DNA of 64,000 bases, from positions 1 through 64,000 of the forward strand of contig NZ_JNWV01000012.1 in NCBI RefSeq assembly GCF_000716535.1. The letters are read 5' to 3'. Numbering within the stretch: position 1 is the first letter of the stretch; every line of letters begins with the position of its first letter. Position numbers and translations under genes: made by a program. Shown here piece by piece: positions 41,634 through 49,762 of the stretch. Below the pieces are notes generated by a model. It was not told the DNA's origin and did not search any database. It saw only the letters and a program-made list of their open reading frames with translations. The stretch comes from Streptomyces flaveolus (GTDB lineage: Bacteria > Actinomycetota > Actinomycetes > Streptomycetales > Streptomycetaceae).

Positions 41634-44600
41634 GTGACGCAGTCAGAGCAGGCGCAGCCAGTGGCAGGGGTGTACGAGGAGCTTGTCACCCGTCGACTGC
41701 GAGACCACTTGCAGCAGTTGGGAGCAGCCGGCTGGAGAGCGGTGGATGCGGAAGTCAGTGAAGAGTCCACTCCACACGTGCTCGCCCGCCACATCAGCGA
41801 AGCGGTACGCATTCGGCTGAGCCAACTCCCGCATGACAAGCAGGTCAACGCGGCCAACGCGATCCTGCGCTCGCTGGTCTCCCACACTCCTGACCCCGAG
41901 GTGGGCGAGGTGGTCGACACGATCGCTGATGGCCCTCGGCAACTGCTCGCGCTGGCCGAGCAGGAAGCTCCAGGTGTCTACGCCATGCGCCCGCTGACCC
42001 CGTTGTCCGAGACAGCACTGATCACCAACGCTCCGGATGACCCAAGTCTCGGGACCGAACTGAGGGCGGAGTTGGCCACGGCAGACCGCATCGACCTGCT
42101 CTGTGCCTTCGTGAAGTGGTACGGCATCAGGGTCCTTGAAGACTCGCTTCGTGCGGCGAAGGACCGCAAGGTGCCCATCCGGGTGATCACCACCACATAC
42201 ATGGGCGCCACTGATCGGTTTGCCCTCGACCGCCTGGTCCGCGAGTTCGGCGCCGAAGTCAAAGTCAATTACGAGATCCGGTCCACCCGACTGCACGCCA
42301 AGGCATGGCTGTTCCGTCGCAATACCGGCTTTGATACGGCGTACGTCGGCAGCTCGAACCTCTCGAAGAGCGCGCTGCTCGACGGCCTGGAGTGGAACGT
42401 ACGGTTGGCATCCGTTGCCACTCCCAAAGTGCTGGAGAAGTTCGAAGCAACCTTCGATGCCTACTGGGCCGACCCTGCCTTCGAGACGTACGACCCCGAC
42501 CGTGACGGTGAACGACTCACTGAAGCACTGGCCCACGCAGGCGGCACGGGTAAAGCCGGCGAGCTCAAGATCAGCCTGTCCGGTCTTGAAGTCCACCCGC
42601 TCCCCCATCAAAAGGACATGCTGGAGCGGCTTCGCGTAGAGCGCGAGATTCGAGACCACCACCGCAACCTCCTGGTCGCCGCAACAGGTACCGGCAAGAC
42701 GGTCATGGCAGCCCTGGACTACCGGAACCTGCGCAATGCCGTTGGTGGGAAACTCCCGCGGCTACTCTTCGTCGCCCATCGCAAGGAGATCCTGAAACAG
42801 TCACTGCGGACGTACCGCGAGGTACTGGACGACGCCTCCTTCGGCGAGTTGCTGTTCAACGGCCAAGAGCCCCGCGACTGGACGCACGTGTTCGCCAGCG
42901 TCCAGTCCCTCAACCTCCGCCGGTTGGAGCAACTTGCACCCGACCACTTCGACATCATCGTCATCGACGAGTTCCACCATGCAACAGCGGACACCTACCG
43001 GCGGGTACTCGAACACTTCCAACCCACCGAGCTCCTGGGTCTGACGGCCACTCCTGAGCGGATGGATGGCCGGAATGTGCAAGACGAGTTCTTCAACGGA
43101 CGTATCGCAGCAGAGCTGCGGCTCTGGGAGGCTCTCGAGAACGACCTCCTGTGCCCGTTCCACTACTTTGGACTACCCGACGGCACCGATCTGACGACGG
43201 TGAGCTGGCGATCAGGCAGCTACGAGCGAGAGCAACTGGGCAGTCTCTACACGGGTGATCATGCGCGGGCTCGCATCGTCATCAAACAGGTCCGGGACAA
43301 GATCTCCAACCCCGCTGCGATGCGCGCCCTCGGCTTCTGTGTGACCAAGGCGCATGCGCGCTTCATGGCCGAGTGCTTCCGTCAAGCAGGGCTTCAAGCG
43401 GCGCATCTCGACAGTGAGTCGGCCCCCGAGGTCCGCGAGCGAACCTTGGAGGACCTGAAGGCCGGCCGCATCCAGGTCATTTTCTCCGTGGACCTGTTCA
43501 ATGAGGGGCTGGACATCCCAGACGTCGACACGCTGCTTCTGCTCCGCCCGACCAGCAGCGCGACCGTCTTCCTTCAACAGCTTGGACGCGGCCTGCGTCG
43601 CACCCCGCACAAGCCCGTGCTCACCGTGCTCGACTTCATCGGGCAGCACCGGGCCGAATTCCGCTTCGAAGAGCAATTCCGTGCTCTCACGAACCTCTCT
43701 CGCAACCGCCTTGTCGACAACATTGAGCGAGACTTTCCCCAGTTGCCCTCGGGGTGCCAAATCATCCTCGAAGGCAAGTCGAAGGATCTCGTTCTCGACA
43801 ATATCCGCACCCAGCTCAAGGCCACGATCACCACGTTGGCCAAGGAGGTCCGGGACTACAGCACGCCCACGTTGGCAGAATACTTGCGTGAGAGCCGGCG
43901 GGAGATCCACGAGCTTTACAAGAGTGACAGCTCTTGGACCAAGGTGCTCCGCAGGGCAGGAAAGATCACTGAGCCCGCTCCGCCCGGGGAAGAGGAACTC
44001 CTCAAGCGCGTCCACGCCTTCCTCCACGTCGACGACCCCGAACGCGCCAAGGCCTACCGCCGCCTACTGCGGAATGACGCCCCTGACTACGACTCGCTGT
44101 CCCCCGCCGACCAGATGTACGCCCGCATGCTGTTCTTCAACCTCTGGGACAAGGCAGGTGGCTTCGCCAGTTACCAGGAAGGCCTGCGATCCCTCCATGA
44201 CCAGCATGCATTCCGCCGCGAACTGCGCGAGGTCCTGTCGTACGTCATCGACCGGACGGATCATTACCCCATCACGCTGGAGGGTCCCCTCAGTCACCTT
44301 CCGCTGAAAATCCACAGCGCGTACAACCGATCCGAAGTCTTGACAGCTCTCAGCCTCGCACGTCTGGGCGGCCAAATGCCGGGCGTCTTCAGTCAAGGTG
44401 TCACCTGGGTCGAGAACATCGCCACGGATGCACTCCTCATCACCTTGGAGAAGAACGAACGAGACTTCTCACCCAATGTGCGCTACAAGGATTACGCGAT
44501 CAGCCCCACGCGCTTCCACTGGGAATCACAGAACAGCACATCGGAGAGCTCAGCGACAGGACAGCGCTACCAAGAGCACGCTGAACGAGGAAGTCACGTC

Positions 44601-44777
44601 CTACTGTTCCTGCGCCGCTACAAGGAGACCAGCATCAGGAAGGCTGCCCCTTGGATGTTTCTGGGTCCCGCTTCCTATGCGGAGCACTCGGGAAGCAAGC
44701 CGATGGCGATCATCTGGGATCTCCATCATGAGCTGCCAGCGGACGTGTGGACTTACTCCTCGATCGCCGCGGGTTAA
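41634..44777 (+). CDS. PLD-nuclease-like / superfamily 2 helicase / DUF3427 protein
   Basis: A 1047-residue protein. An N-terminal phospholipase-D-type nuclease domain (HxK at His221: RLHAKAWLFRR, then GSSNLSKSALL) is followed by a superfamily 2 helicase with Walker A GTGKT (Lys ~355), DEFH box near residue 445, TATPERMDG and the motif VI QLGRGLRRT. The C-terminal third is DUF3427 (DFSPNVRYKDYAISPTRFHW, GSKPMAIIWDLHH). GTG 41634 follows GGGGGCGGGC. Its codon use is much less GC-rich than the flanks, suggesting recent transfer. Paired with the SRA-HNH gene, it is probably a DNA-targeting defence effector or translocase. Confidence 0.85.
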   Translation: MTQSEQAQPVAGVYEELVTRRLRDHLQQLGAAGWRAVDAEVSEESTPHVLARHISEAVRIRLSQLPHDKQVNAANAILRSLVSHTPDPEVGEVVDTIADGPRQLLALAEQEAPGVYAMRPLTPLSETALITNAPDDPSLGTELRAELATADRIDLLCAFVKWYGIRVLEDSLRAAKDRKVPIRVITTTYMGATDRFALDRLVREFGAEVKVNYEIRSTRLHAKAWLFRRNTGFDTAYVGSSNLSKSALLDGLEWNVRLASVATPKVLEKFEATFDAYWADPAFETYDPDRDGERLTEALAHAGGTGKAGELKISLSGLEVHPLPHQKDMLERLRVEREIRDHHRNLLVAATGTGKTVMAALDYRNLRNAVGGKLPRLLFVAHRKEILKQSLRTYREVLDDASFGELLFNGQEPRDWTHVFASVQSLNLRRLEQLAPDHFDIIVIDEFHHATADTYRRVLEHFQPTELLGLTATPERMDGRNVQDEFFNGRIAAELRLWEALENDLLCPFHYFGLPDGTDLTTVSWRSGSYEREQLGSLYTGDHARARIVIKQVRDKISNPAAMRALGFCVTKAHARFMAECFRQAGLQAAHLDSESAPEVRERTLEDLKAGRIQVIFSVDLFNEGLDIPDVDTLLLLRPTSSATVFLQQLGRGLRRTPHKPVLTVLDFIGQHRAEFRFEEQFRALTNLSRNRLVDNIERDFPQLPSGCQIILEGKSKDLVLDNIRTQLKATITTLAKEVRDYSTPTLAEYLRESRREIHELYKSDSSWTKVLRRAGKITEPAPPGEEELLKRVHAFLHVDDPERAKAYRRLLRNDAPDYDSLSPADQMYARMLFFNLWDKAGGFASYQEGLRSLHDQHAFRRELREVLSYVIDRTDHYPITLEGPLSHLPLKIHSAYNRSEVLTALSLARLGGQMPGVFSQGVTWVENIATDALLITLEKNERDFSPNVRYKDYAISPTRFHWESQNSTSESSATGQRYQEHAERGSHVLLFLRRYKETSIRKAAPWMFLGPASYAEHSGSKPMAIIWDLHHELPADVWTYSSIAAG

Positions 44778-44858
44778 ACCACTCAGGCTCTCCCACACGA
44801 GGTCGGCAGGGACGGCGGGCGCCGCGTGCGGTGGCGGCGCCCGGTGTCCTCGTAAGGT

Positions 44859-45338
44859 CTAGACCGTAGGTGCCAGATCCGCCCGCCCGAACAGCAAGGC
44901 GTAGCCCGGAGGGAGTTGGTCCAGGACTCGGGTGGTCAGTGATTCGCCGACGCGGGCTGACAGGACGCTCAGGACCGAGCTGACGTCCCAGCGGGCCGTC
45001 GCGGGGGTCGAGCCCTCGATGCGGGTGGCCACCGACTCCACGAACTCGCGGGCCGTCAACGGGTGGGTCGCGGGGATCTGCGAGGCGATCACGCGGCCGG
45101 CCTCCCGGGGGAGGGCCTGGGCCAGGGCCACGCGTTCGTCGCCGGTGACGTGGCCGCCGAGGGCCGACAGGACGATGCGCGTGACGCGTTCCGCCTCCGC
45201 CCTCGTCGGGTACTGACCCGCGTCTCGCACCGCCTCGGTCAGCTCCAGCCAGTCGGTGTCCTGCGTCTCGTCCTTGGTGCGCGGGCGCAGGGACGGGGCG
45301 GGGATGGTGGTTCTGGGCTGCGGGGTCGTCACGGTCAT
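44859..45338 (-). CDS. DUF2267 domain protein
   Basis: A 159-residue soluble protein with a DUF2267 domain (TRAEAERVTRIVLSALGGHV, ERVALAQALPREAGRVIASQ, REFVESVATRIEG, LSVLSARVGESLTTRVLDQL). Such proteins are often stress-associated and have unknown activity. ATG 45338 follows a GGAGGAGGAG run. The frame stays open upstream through the 9-bp repeat, where it would read MQP repeats, so a longer N-terminus starting at ATG 45506 cannot be excluded. It is the next gene after hsp20 on the same strand. Confidence 0.75.
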   Translation of the reverse strand: MTVTTPQPRTTIPAPSLRPRTKDETQDTDWLELTEAVRDAGQYPTRAEAERVTRIVLSALGGHVTGDERVALAQALPREAGRVIASQIPATHPLTAREFVESVATRIEGSTPATARWDVSSVLSVLSARVGESLTTRVLDQLPPGYALLFGRADLAPTV

Positions 45339-45423
45339 CGTGCTGGCTCCTCCTCCGGGACGCTTCGGGGCACCGGAAGCCCGGTACCCCGTAATGCAGC
45401 GGACATGGGCGGGAGTTCGGCCA

Positions 45424-45506
45424 ATGTGCGGCATGGGCTGCATGGACTGCTTGGGCTCCATGCGCTGCATGGGCTGCATGGGCTGCATGGGCTGCTTCGG
45501 CTGCAT
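45424..45506. repeat. 9-base tandem repeat (ATGGGCTGC type)
   Basis: Imperfect tandem copies of a 9-base unit, best preserved as ATGGGCTGC at about 45467-45493 and degenerate (ATGGACTGC, TTGGGCTCC, ATGCGCTGC, TTCGGCTGC) around it. The unit is a whole number of codons. Length variation between strains by replication slippage is likely. Confidence 0.75.
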
Positions 45507-45630
45507 GTGCGTGCCGTGCGCTTCCGTGCCCCGCCGCCGGCGTGGCGTACGGGGCACGTGTTTGTCCTGCGTCGCGAGCGGCATCTGCCTCCTGCCGTCA
45601 CACGGCCTGTGCGGCGGCCTCAGCCGCTGA
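45424..45630 (+). CDS. Possible Cys-rich peptide with MGC repeats
   Basis: A 68-codon frame antisense to the hsp20-DUF2267 gap. It begins MCGMGCMDC and contains consecutive MGC triplets ([17 protein letters not shown]), with about 14 Cys in all. GGGAG lies eight bases before the ATG. The repeats come from a 9-base unit ATGGGCTGC. On the opposite strand the same DNA reads MQP repeats in frame with DUF2267. Neither reading is proven; the peptide could be metallothionein-like, or the repeat could be non-coding. Confidence 0.3.
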   Translation: MCGMGCMDCLGSMRCMGCMGCMGCFGCMCVPCASVPRRRRGVRGTCLSCVASGICLLPSHGLCGGLSR

Positions 45631-46045
45631 TCTCCTTGCGGTCGCCGCCCCCGCCGGTGATCTGGATGCGGCGCGGCTTGGCCTGCTCGGCCACCGGGAT
45701 GCGCAGGGTCAGGACGCCGGCCTCGTACGAGGCGTCGATGCGGTCCGTGTCGAGCGTCTCCCCCAGGAACAGCTGGCGGGTGAACGTACCCGTGGGCCGT
45801 TCGGCGACCAGCATCTCCGCGTCCTCGGGGGCGGGGCTGCGCCGCTCCGCGCGGACGTTGAGGACATTGCGCTCGACGTCGAGTTCGATCGTCTCCGGGT
45901 CGATGCCCGGGAGGTCGAAGTGGACCAGGAACTCGTCGCCGGAACGGTAGGCGTCCATCGGCATCGCGGACGGACGGGGGTTCGCGCCGAACAACTGCTG
46001 CGTGAGCCGGTCGAAATCCCGGAACGGATCCGTACGCATGAGCAT
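45620..46045 (-). CDS. Hsp20 / small heat-shock protein
   Basis: A 141-residue alpha-crystallin-type chaperone that binds unfolding proteins and keeps them soluble. The ACD core is readable: [44 protein letters not shown], and the conserved [13 protein letters not shown] as [11 protein letters not shown]. The N-terminus [14 protein letters not shown] is typical of actinobacterial Hsp18-like proteins. AGGAG lies upstream; ATG 46045 and 46039 are close alternatives. A good vegetative promoter with a HAIR-like element lies upstream, pointing to HspR control. Confidence 0.9.
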   Translation of the reverse strand: MLMRTDPFRDFDRLTQQLFGANPRPSAMPMDAYRSGDEFLVHFDLPGIDPETIELDVERNVLNVRAERRSPAPEDAEMLVAERPTGTFTRQLFLGETLDTDRIDASYEAGVLTLRIPVAEQAKPRRIQITGGGGDRKEISG

Positions 46046-46096
46046 CACAGGTCACTCCTTCCATCAGGGGCTGGTGTGCGATGCCCTACGACTTCT

Positions 46097-46125
46097 TATA
46101 TAACTCTCCGCCGAAAACTTGACAA
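46097..46125 (-). promoter_or_regulatory. hsp20 promoter
   Basis: On the minus strand TTGTCA and TATATA are separated by exactly 17 bases, a near-consensus vegetative sigma factor promoter and unusually AT-rich for this genome. It lies about 50 bases before the hsp20 start. Confidence 0.75.
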
Positions 46126-46138
46126 GCCTCGACTCAGG
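46118..46138. promoter_or_regulatory. HAIR-like HspR operator
   Basis: CTTGACA, seven bases, ACTCAGG, compared with the HAIR consensus CTTGAGT-N7-ACTCAAG: 11 of 14 arm positions match. It overlaps the -35 hexamer of the hsp20 promoter, as expected for a repressor site. Confidence 0.55.
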
Positions 46139-46242
46139 TTCGACCCGGGTCGGATTCGCCCACCCACCTGCGCGTCCGTCTCGGGCCGGCGTTAGCCTCG
46201 GGCCAGACCCAATGGCAGTGAAACGGACACGAGGAGGCCACC

Positions 46243-46548
46243 ATGGCCACAGTTCCCAGCGCGGTCGTCGCCGCCACCGGGCTCGTCGGCGGTTACGGCG
46301 TCGCCCGCTGGACCAAGAAGCGACAGCTCGGCGGGGCCGTCCTGGCCGTCGCCGGCGCCGCGGCCGCCCAGCAGTGGCGCACCCGCGCCGGCGGGAAGGC
46401 CGCGGGCGCGCTGACCGCCGCCTACGTCGCCGCGTTCGCCGGCTCCCACCCCCTGGCCAAGAAGGTCGGCGCCTGGCCGTCCGTCCTCGGCGTCGCCGGC
46501 GCCGTCGCCCTCGCCTCCTGGGCCGTCGCCGACCGCAAGACCGCCTGA
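46243..46548 (+). CDS. Small hydrophobic membrane protein, unknown
   Basis: A 101-residue protein with hydrophobic stretches (VPSAVVAATGLVGGYGVARW, GGAVLAVAGAAAA, LTAAYVAAFAGS, SVLGVAGAVALASWAVAD) and basic linkers (TKKRQ, WRTRAGGK). It probably spans the membrane three or four times. ATG 46243 follows CGAGGAGG. I do not recognise the family. It stands between the divergent hsp20 and the convergent GlxA-type gene. Confidence 0.7.
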   Translation: MATVPSAVVAATGLVGGYGVARWTKKRQLGGAVLAVAGAAAAQQWRTRAGGKAAGALTAAYVAAFAGSHPLAKKVGAWPSVLGVAGAVALASWAVADRKTA

Positions 46549-46558
46549 GCCCCCCTCT

Positions 46559-47515
46559 TCACGACACCCTCTCCCCCGCCCGGAACGCCCTCCGGTACGC
46601 CTGCGGGCTCGTCCCCACCACCCTCCGGAAGCGTTCCCGGAAAGCCGTCGGTGAGCCGAAGCCCGTCTGGACGGCGATGCGTTCCACCGGGTACGGGGTG
46701 GTCTCCAGCAGGTGCTGGGCCCGCCGTACCCGCGCCCGGTGCAGCCACTGGAGAGGTGTCGTACCGGTCTGCTCCCTGAAGCGGCGGTTGAGGGTACGGG
46801 TGCTCATGCCGGCCTTCGCCGCGATCTCGGCCAGCGTCAGATCCTGGTCGCAGTGGTCCTCCAGCCAGGCCAGCAGGGGCTCCAGGGTGGTGCCGGCGGG
46901 GGCCGGAGGCAGGTCGTGGACGATGAACTGGGCCTGACCGCCCTCGCGTTCCAGGGGCATCACTGACATCCGGGCCGCGTGCGCGGCGACCGCCGAGCCG
47001 AAGTCCTTGCGGATCATGTGCAGGCACATGTCCAGGGCGGCCGCGGCGCCCGCCGACGTCAGGAACTGGCCGTTGTCGACGTACAGGACGTTCGGGTCGA
47101 CCGTCACCGCCGGGTGGCGCCGGGCCAGGTCCGGGGCCGCGACCCAGTGGGTCGTCGCGCGCAGACCGTCCAGCAGGCCCGTCGCCGCGAACAGGAACGC
47201 GCCCACGCAGACCGACGCGATCCGGGTGCCGTTCGCCGCCGCCGCGCGCAAGGCCTCGGCGACCCCGGGCGGCAGCGTCTCCGGAGGCTGTGCCACCCCG
47301 GGCAGGATGATCGTGTCGGCCTCCGCCAGCGCCTGAAGGCCGTAGGGCGCCCGGACCGTGAAGGCGCCCGCGCTCACCTCCTCCCGCACCGAGCACACCC
47401 GCACCCGGTACGGCTCCCGGCCGTCGGGCAGTCGTGCCCAGCCGAAGGTGTCGATGGGTGCGGAGAGATCGAACGGGATGACGCCGTCCAGCGCCAGTAC
47501 GGCCACCGTATGCAT
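46559..47515 (-). CDS. GlxA-type transcriptional regulator (DJ-1/PfpI + AraC HTH)
   Basis: A 318-residue regulator with an N-terminal class I glutamine amidotransferase-like domain (MHTVAVLALDGVIPFDLSAP; the elbow reads RIASVCVGAFLFA) and a C-terminal AraC-type double helix-turn-helix (LTLAEIAAKAGMSTRTLNRR, VERIAVQTGFGSPTAFRERF). No ribosome site precedes ATG 47515; TACCTT is exactly six bases upstream, a probable leaderless start. It is divergent from a DUF2269-like gene with 153 bases between. The ligand is unknown. Confidence 0.86.
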   Translation of the reverse strand: MHTVAVLALDGVIPFDLSAPIDTFGWARLPDGREPYRVRVCSVREEVSAGAFTVRAPYGLQALAEADTIILPGVAQPPETLPPGVAEALRAAAANGTRIASVCVGAFLFAATGLLDGLRATTHWVAAPDLARRHPAVTVDPNVLYVDNGQFLTSAGAAAALDMCLHMIRKDFGSAVAAHAARMSVMPLEREGGQAQFIVHDLPPAPAGTTLEPLLAWLEDHCDQDLTLAEIAAKAGMSTRTLNRRFREQTGTTPLQWLHRARVRRAQHLLETTPYPVERIAVQTGFGSPTAFRERFRRVVGTSPQAYRRAFRAGERVS

Positions 47516-47668
47516 GGCAGGAAGGTAGCGGTACGACGGCTTCTCGCCAACCGGCGCCCAGCAGCGGGGAAGGGCGGCGCTCCACCCGGCCACCCGCTGG
47601 CCGGAACCCGTCGAACCCTGGCAATCTCGCCACTTCTGCAAGATCCCGGCGCCCTCTACCGTCCCCCC

Positions 47669-48142
47669 GTGACCAAGTTCCTCCTCGCCGTCCACGTCAT
47701 CGCCGCGATCCTCGCCATCGGTCCCGTCGCCGTCGCCGCCAGCATGTTCCCGCCGGCCGCCCGCCGCGCCCTGACCACCGGGCCCGGCGACGACAGACAC
47801 GGCCACGGCACCCCCGACCCCACCGCCACCCTGGCCGTGTTCCACCGCATCTGCCGCGTCTACGCCGTCGTCGGCGTCGTCGTCCCCGTCTTCGGGTTCG
47901 CCACCGCGAGCGAGATGGGCGTGCTCGGCAGCGCCTGGCTGATCGCGTCGATCGTCCTCACCGCCCTCGCCGCCCTCGTCCTCGCCGCGCTGATACTGCC
48001 CGCCCAGTCCGCGCTCCTCGAAGGGAGCGCGGGGACCGGACGGACCGCCCGGCTCGCCATGGTCACCGGGCTGTTCAACCTGCTGTGGGCCGCCGTGACC
48101 GTCCTGATGATCGTCCGGCCCGGCTCCACGACCGGCGCCTGA
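47669..48142 (+). CDS. DUF2269-like integral membrane protein
   Basis: A 157-residue protein with four hydrophobic segments; the first carries a His (FLLAVHVIAAILAIGPVAV), as in the DUF2269 family. GTG 47669 is preceded by TACCGT exactly six bases upstream and no ribosome site. It is convergent with an MFS transporter gene, with three bases between stops. Function unknown; membership is moderately certain. Confidence 0.7.
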   Translation: MTKFLLAVHVIAAILAIGPVAVAASMFPPAARRALTTGPGDDRHGHGTPDPTATLAVFHRICRVYAVVGVVVPVFGFATASEMGVLGSAWLIASIVLTALAALVLAALILPAQSALLEGSAGTGRTARLAMVTGLFNLLWAAVTVLMIVRPGSTTGA

Positions 48143-48145
48143 CGG

Positions 48146-49699
48146 TCACGGCCTGCTCGCCGCCGGCGGCGGCGTGGGACCAGGGCCCTGCGAACCCGGC
48201 GTACCCCGGGACGGCCGGGCACCCTGGGCCGCCGCCTTGGCCCGGCCGGCCACCGCCGTCAGCGGACGGGCGATGTCCTCCAGGGAGCGCCGTTCGGCCC
48301 GCACCGCCAGGAACGCGGCGACCAGCCCCGCCGCGCACATCAGCGCCGCGCCGATGCAGAAGGCGAGGACGGTGTCACCGACCCGGCCCGTGCCCGTGAG
48401 GTCGGCGAACAGCAGCGGGCCGCTGATGCCGCCGGCCGCGGTGCCCAGGGCGTAGAAGAACGCGATGGACATCGCCCGCGTCTCCATCGGGAAGATCTCC
48501 GACACCGTGAGGTAGGCGCTGGAAGCGCCCGCCGAGGCGAAGAACAGCACCGCGCACCAGCAGGCGGTCAGCGTGCCCGCGCTCAGCGCGCCCCGGTCGA
48601 ACAGCCAGGCCGTGCCGAAGAGCAGCAGGCCCGAGAGCAGGTAGGTGGAGGAGATCATCACCCTGCGGCCGACCGTGTCGAACAGCTTGCCCAGCAGCAG
48701 CGGGCCACAGAAGTTGCCGACCGCGATCACCGCGAAGTAGTAACCGGTGTGGCCGGAGGGCACGTCGAAGAACTTGGTCAGGATCGCGCCGAAGCCGAAA
48801 GTGATCGCGTTGTACAGGAACGCCTGGCCGATGAAGAGGGAGAAGCCGAGCACCGCCCGCCTCCGGTAGCGGCCGAACACCGTACGGGCGATCTCCATGA
48901 ACGACACGCTCTTGCGCTGGTGGATCTCCAGCTCCCCCTCGGGCGCGGGCAGCCGCTCGCCCCGCTCCTCCTCCACCCGGCGTTCGATGCCGGAGACGAT
49001 CTCCTCCGCCTCCCGGTCCCGGCCGTGGATCAGCAGCCACCGCGGACTCTCCGGGACGTGCCGCCGTACGAGCAGGATGACCAGCGCGAGGACCGTGCCG
49101 AGCGCGAACGTCAGGCGCCAGCCGACGTCCTTCGCCAGCAGGCCGGTGTCGAGCGCGACGATCGACAGCAGGGAACCGCCGACCGCGCCCAGCCAGAAGC
49201 TGCCGTTGATGATCAGGTCCACCCGGCCGCGGTAGTCCGCCGGGATCAGCTCGTCGATCGCGGAGTTGATGGCCGCGTACTCACCGCCGATGCCGAAGCC
49301 GGTCAGGAAGCGGAAGAGGAAGAACCACCAGGCCTCCCAGGACACGGCCGTGAGCGCCGTCGCCGCCAGGTACACCGCCAGCGTGATCATGAAGAGGTTC
49401 TTGCGGCCGAACCGGTCGGTCAGCCGGCCCCAGAACAGGGCGCCCGCGCAGGCACCCGCCACATACAGCGCGGCGGCGACGCCGGTGACCTGACCGGAAC
49501 TGATCGCCAGGCCGCTGCCGGGCTCCGACAGCCGGCTGGCGATGTTGCCGACGACCGTGACCTCCAGGCCGTCCAGGATCCACACGGTTCCCAGACCGAT
49601 CACGATCGTCCAGTGCCAGCGGGACCAGGGCAGGCGGTCGAGTCGGGCGGGGATGTCGGTGGTGAGGGTCCGGCCGGTGCCGGCCTCGGCTGTGCTCAT
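48146..49699 (-). CDS. MFS transporter, sugar/organic-acid porter type
   Basis: A 517-residue MFS protein with 12 hydrophobic segments. Diagnostic motifs are GRLTDRFGRKNLF between helices 2 and 3, RFLTGFGIGGEYAAINS in helix 4, PESPRWL after helix 6, and VGRRVMI plus SEIFPMETRA in the C-terminal half. These fit the sugar-porter / aromatic-acid (AAHS, SP) class. The C-terminal ~45 residues are proline- and alanine-rich and disordered. ATG 49699 follows GGAGGGAGC. The substrate is not clear. Confidence 0.86.
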   Translation of the reverse strand: MSTAEAGTGRTLTTDIPARLDRLPWSRWHWTIVIGLGTVWILDGLEVTVVGNIASRLSEPGSGLAISSGQVTGVAAALYVAGACAGALFWGRLTDRFGRKNLFMITLAVYLAATALTAVSWEAWWFFLFRFLTGFGIGGEYAAINSAIDELIPADYRGRVDLIINGSFWLGAVGGSLLSIVALDTGLLAKDVGWRLTFALGTVLALVILLVRRHVPESPRWLLIHGRDREAEEIVSGIERRVEEERGERLPAPEGELEIHQRKSVSFMEIARTVFGRYRRRAVLGFSLFIGQAFLYNAITFGFGAILTKFFDVPSGHTGYYFAVIAVGNFCGPLLLGKLFDTVGRRVMISSTYLLSGLLLFGTAWLFDRGALSAGTLTACWCAVLFFASAGASSAYLTVSEIFPMETRAMSIAFFYALGTAAGGISGPLLFADLTGTGRVGDTVLAFCIGAALMCAAGLVAAFLAVRAERRSLEDIARPLTAVAGRAKAAAQGARPSRGTPGSQGPGPTPPPAASRP

Positions 49700-49762
49700 G
49701 GGCGCTCCCTCCGCGTCGAAGGACGGGATAACGGGTGCCCTGGCCCACGCGGAACAGTCCGG

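Noticed and set aside
44855..44864. A second GGTCTAGACC core, identical to the dre core before the LPMO
   Set aside because: It covers the stop codon of the DUF2267 gene and no promoter for another gene is near; the flanking bases fit the dre consensus less well. It is probably chance or non-functional.
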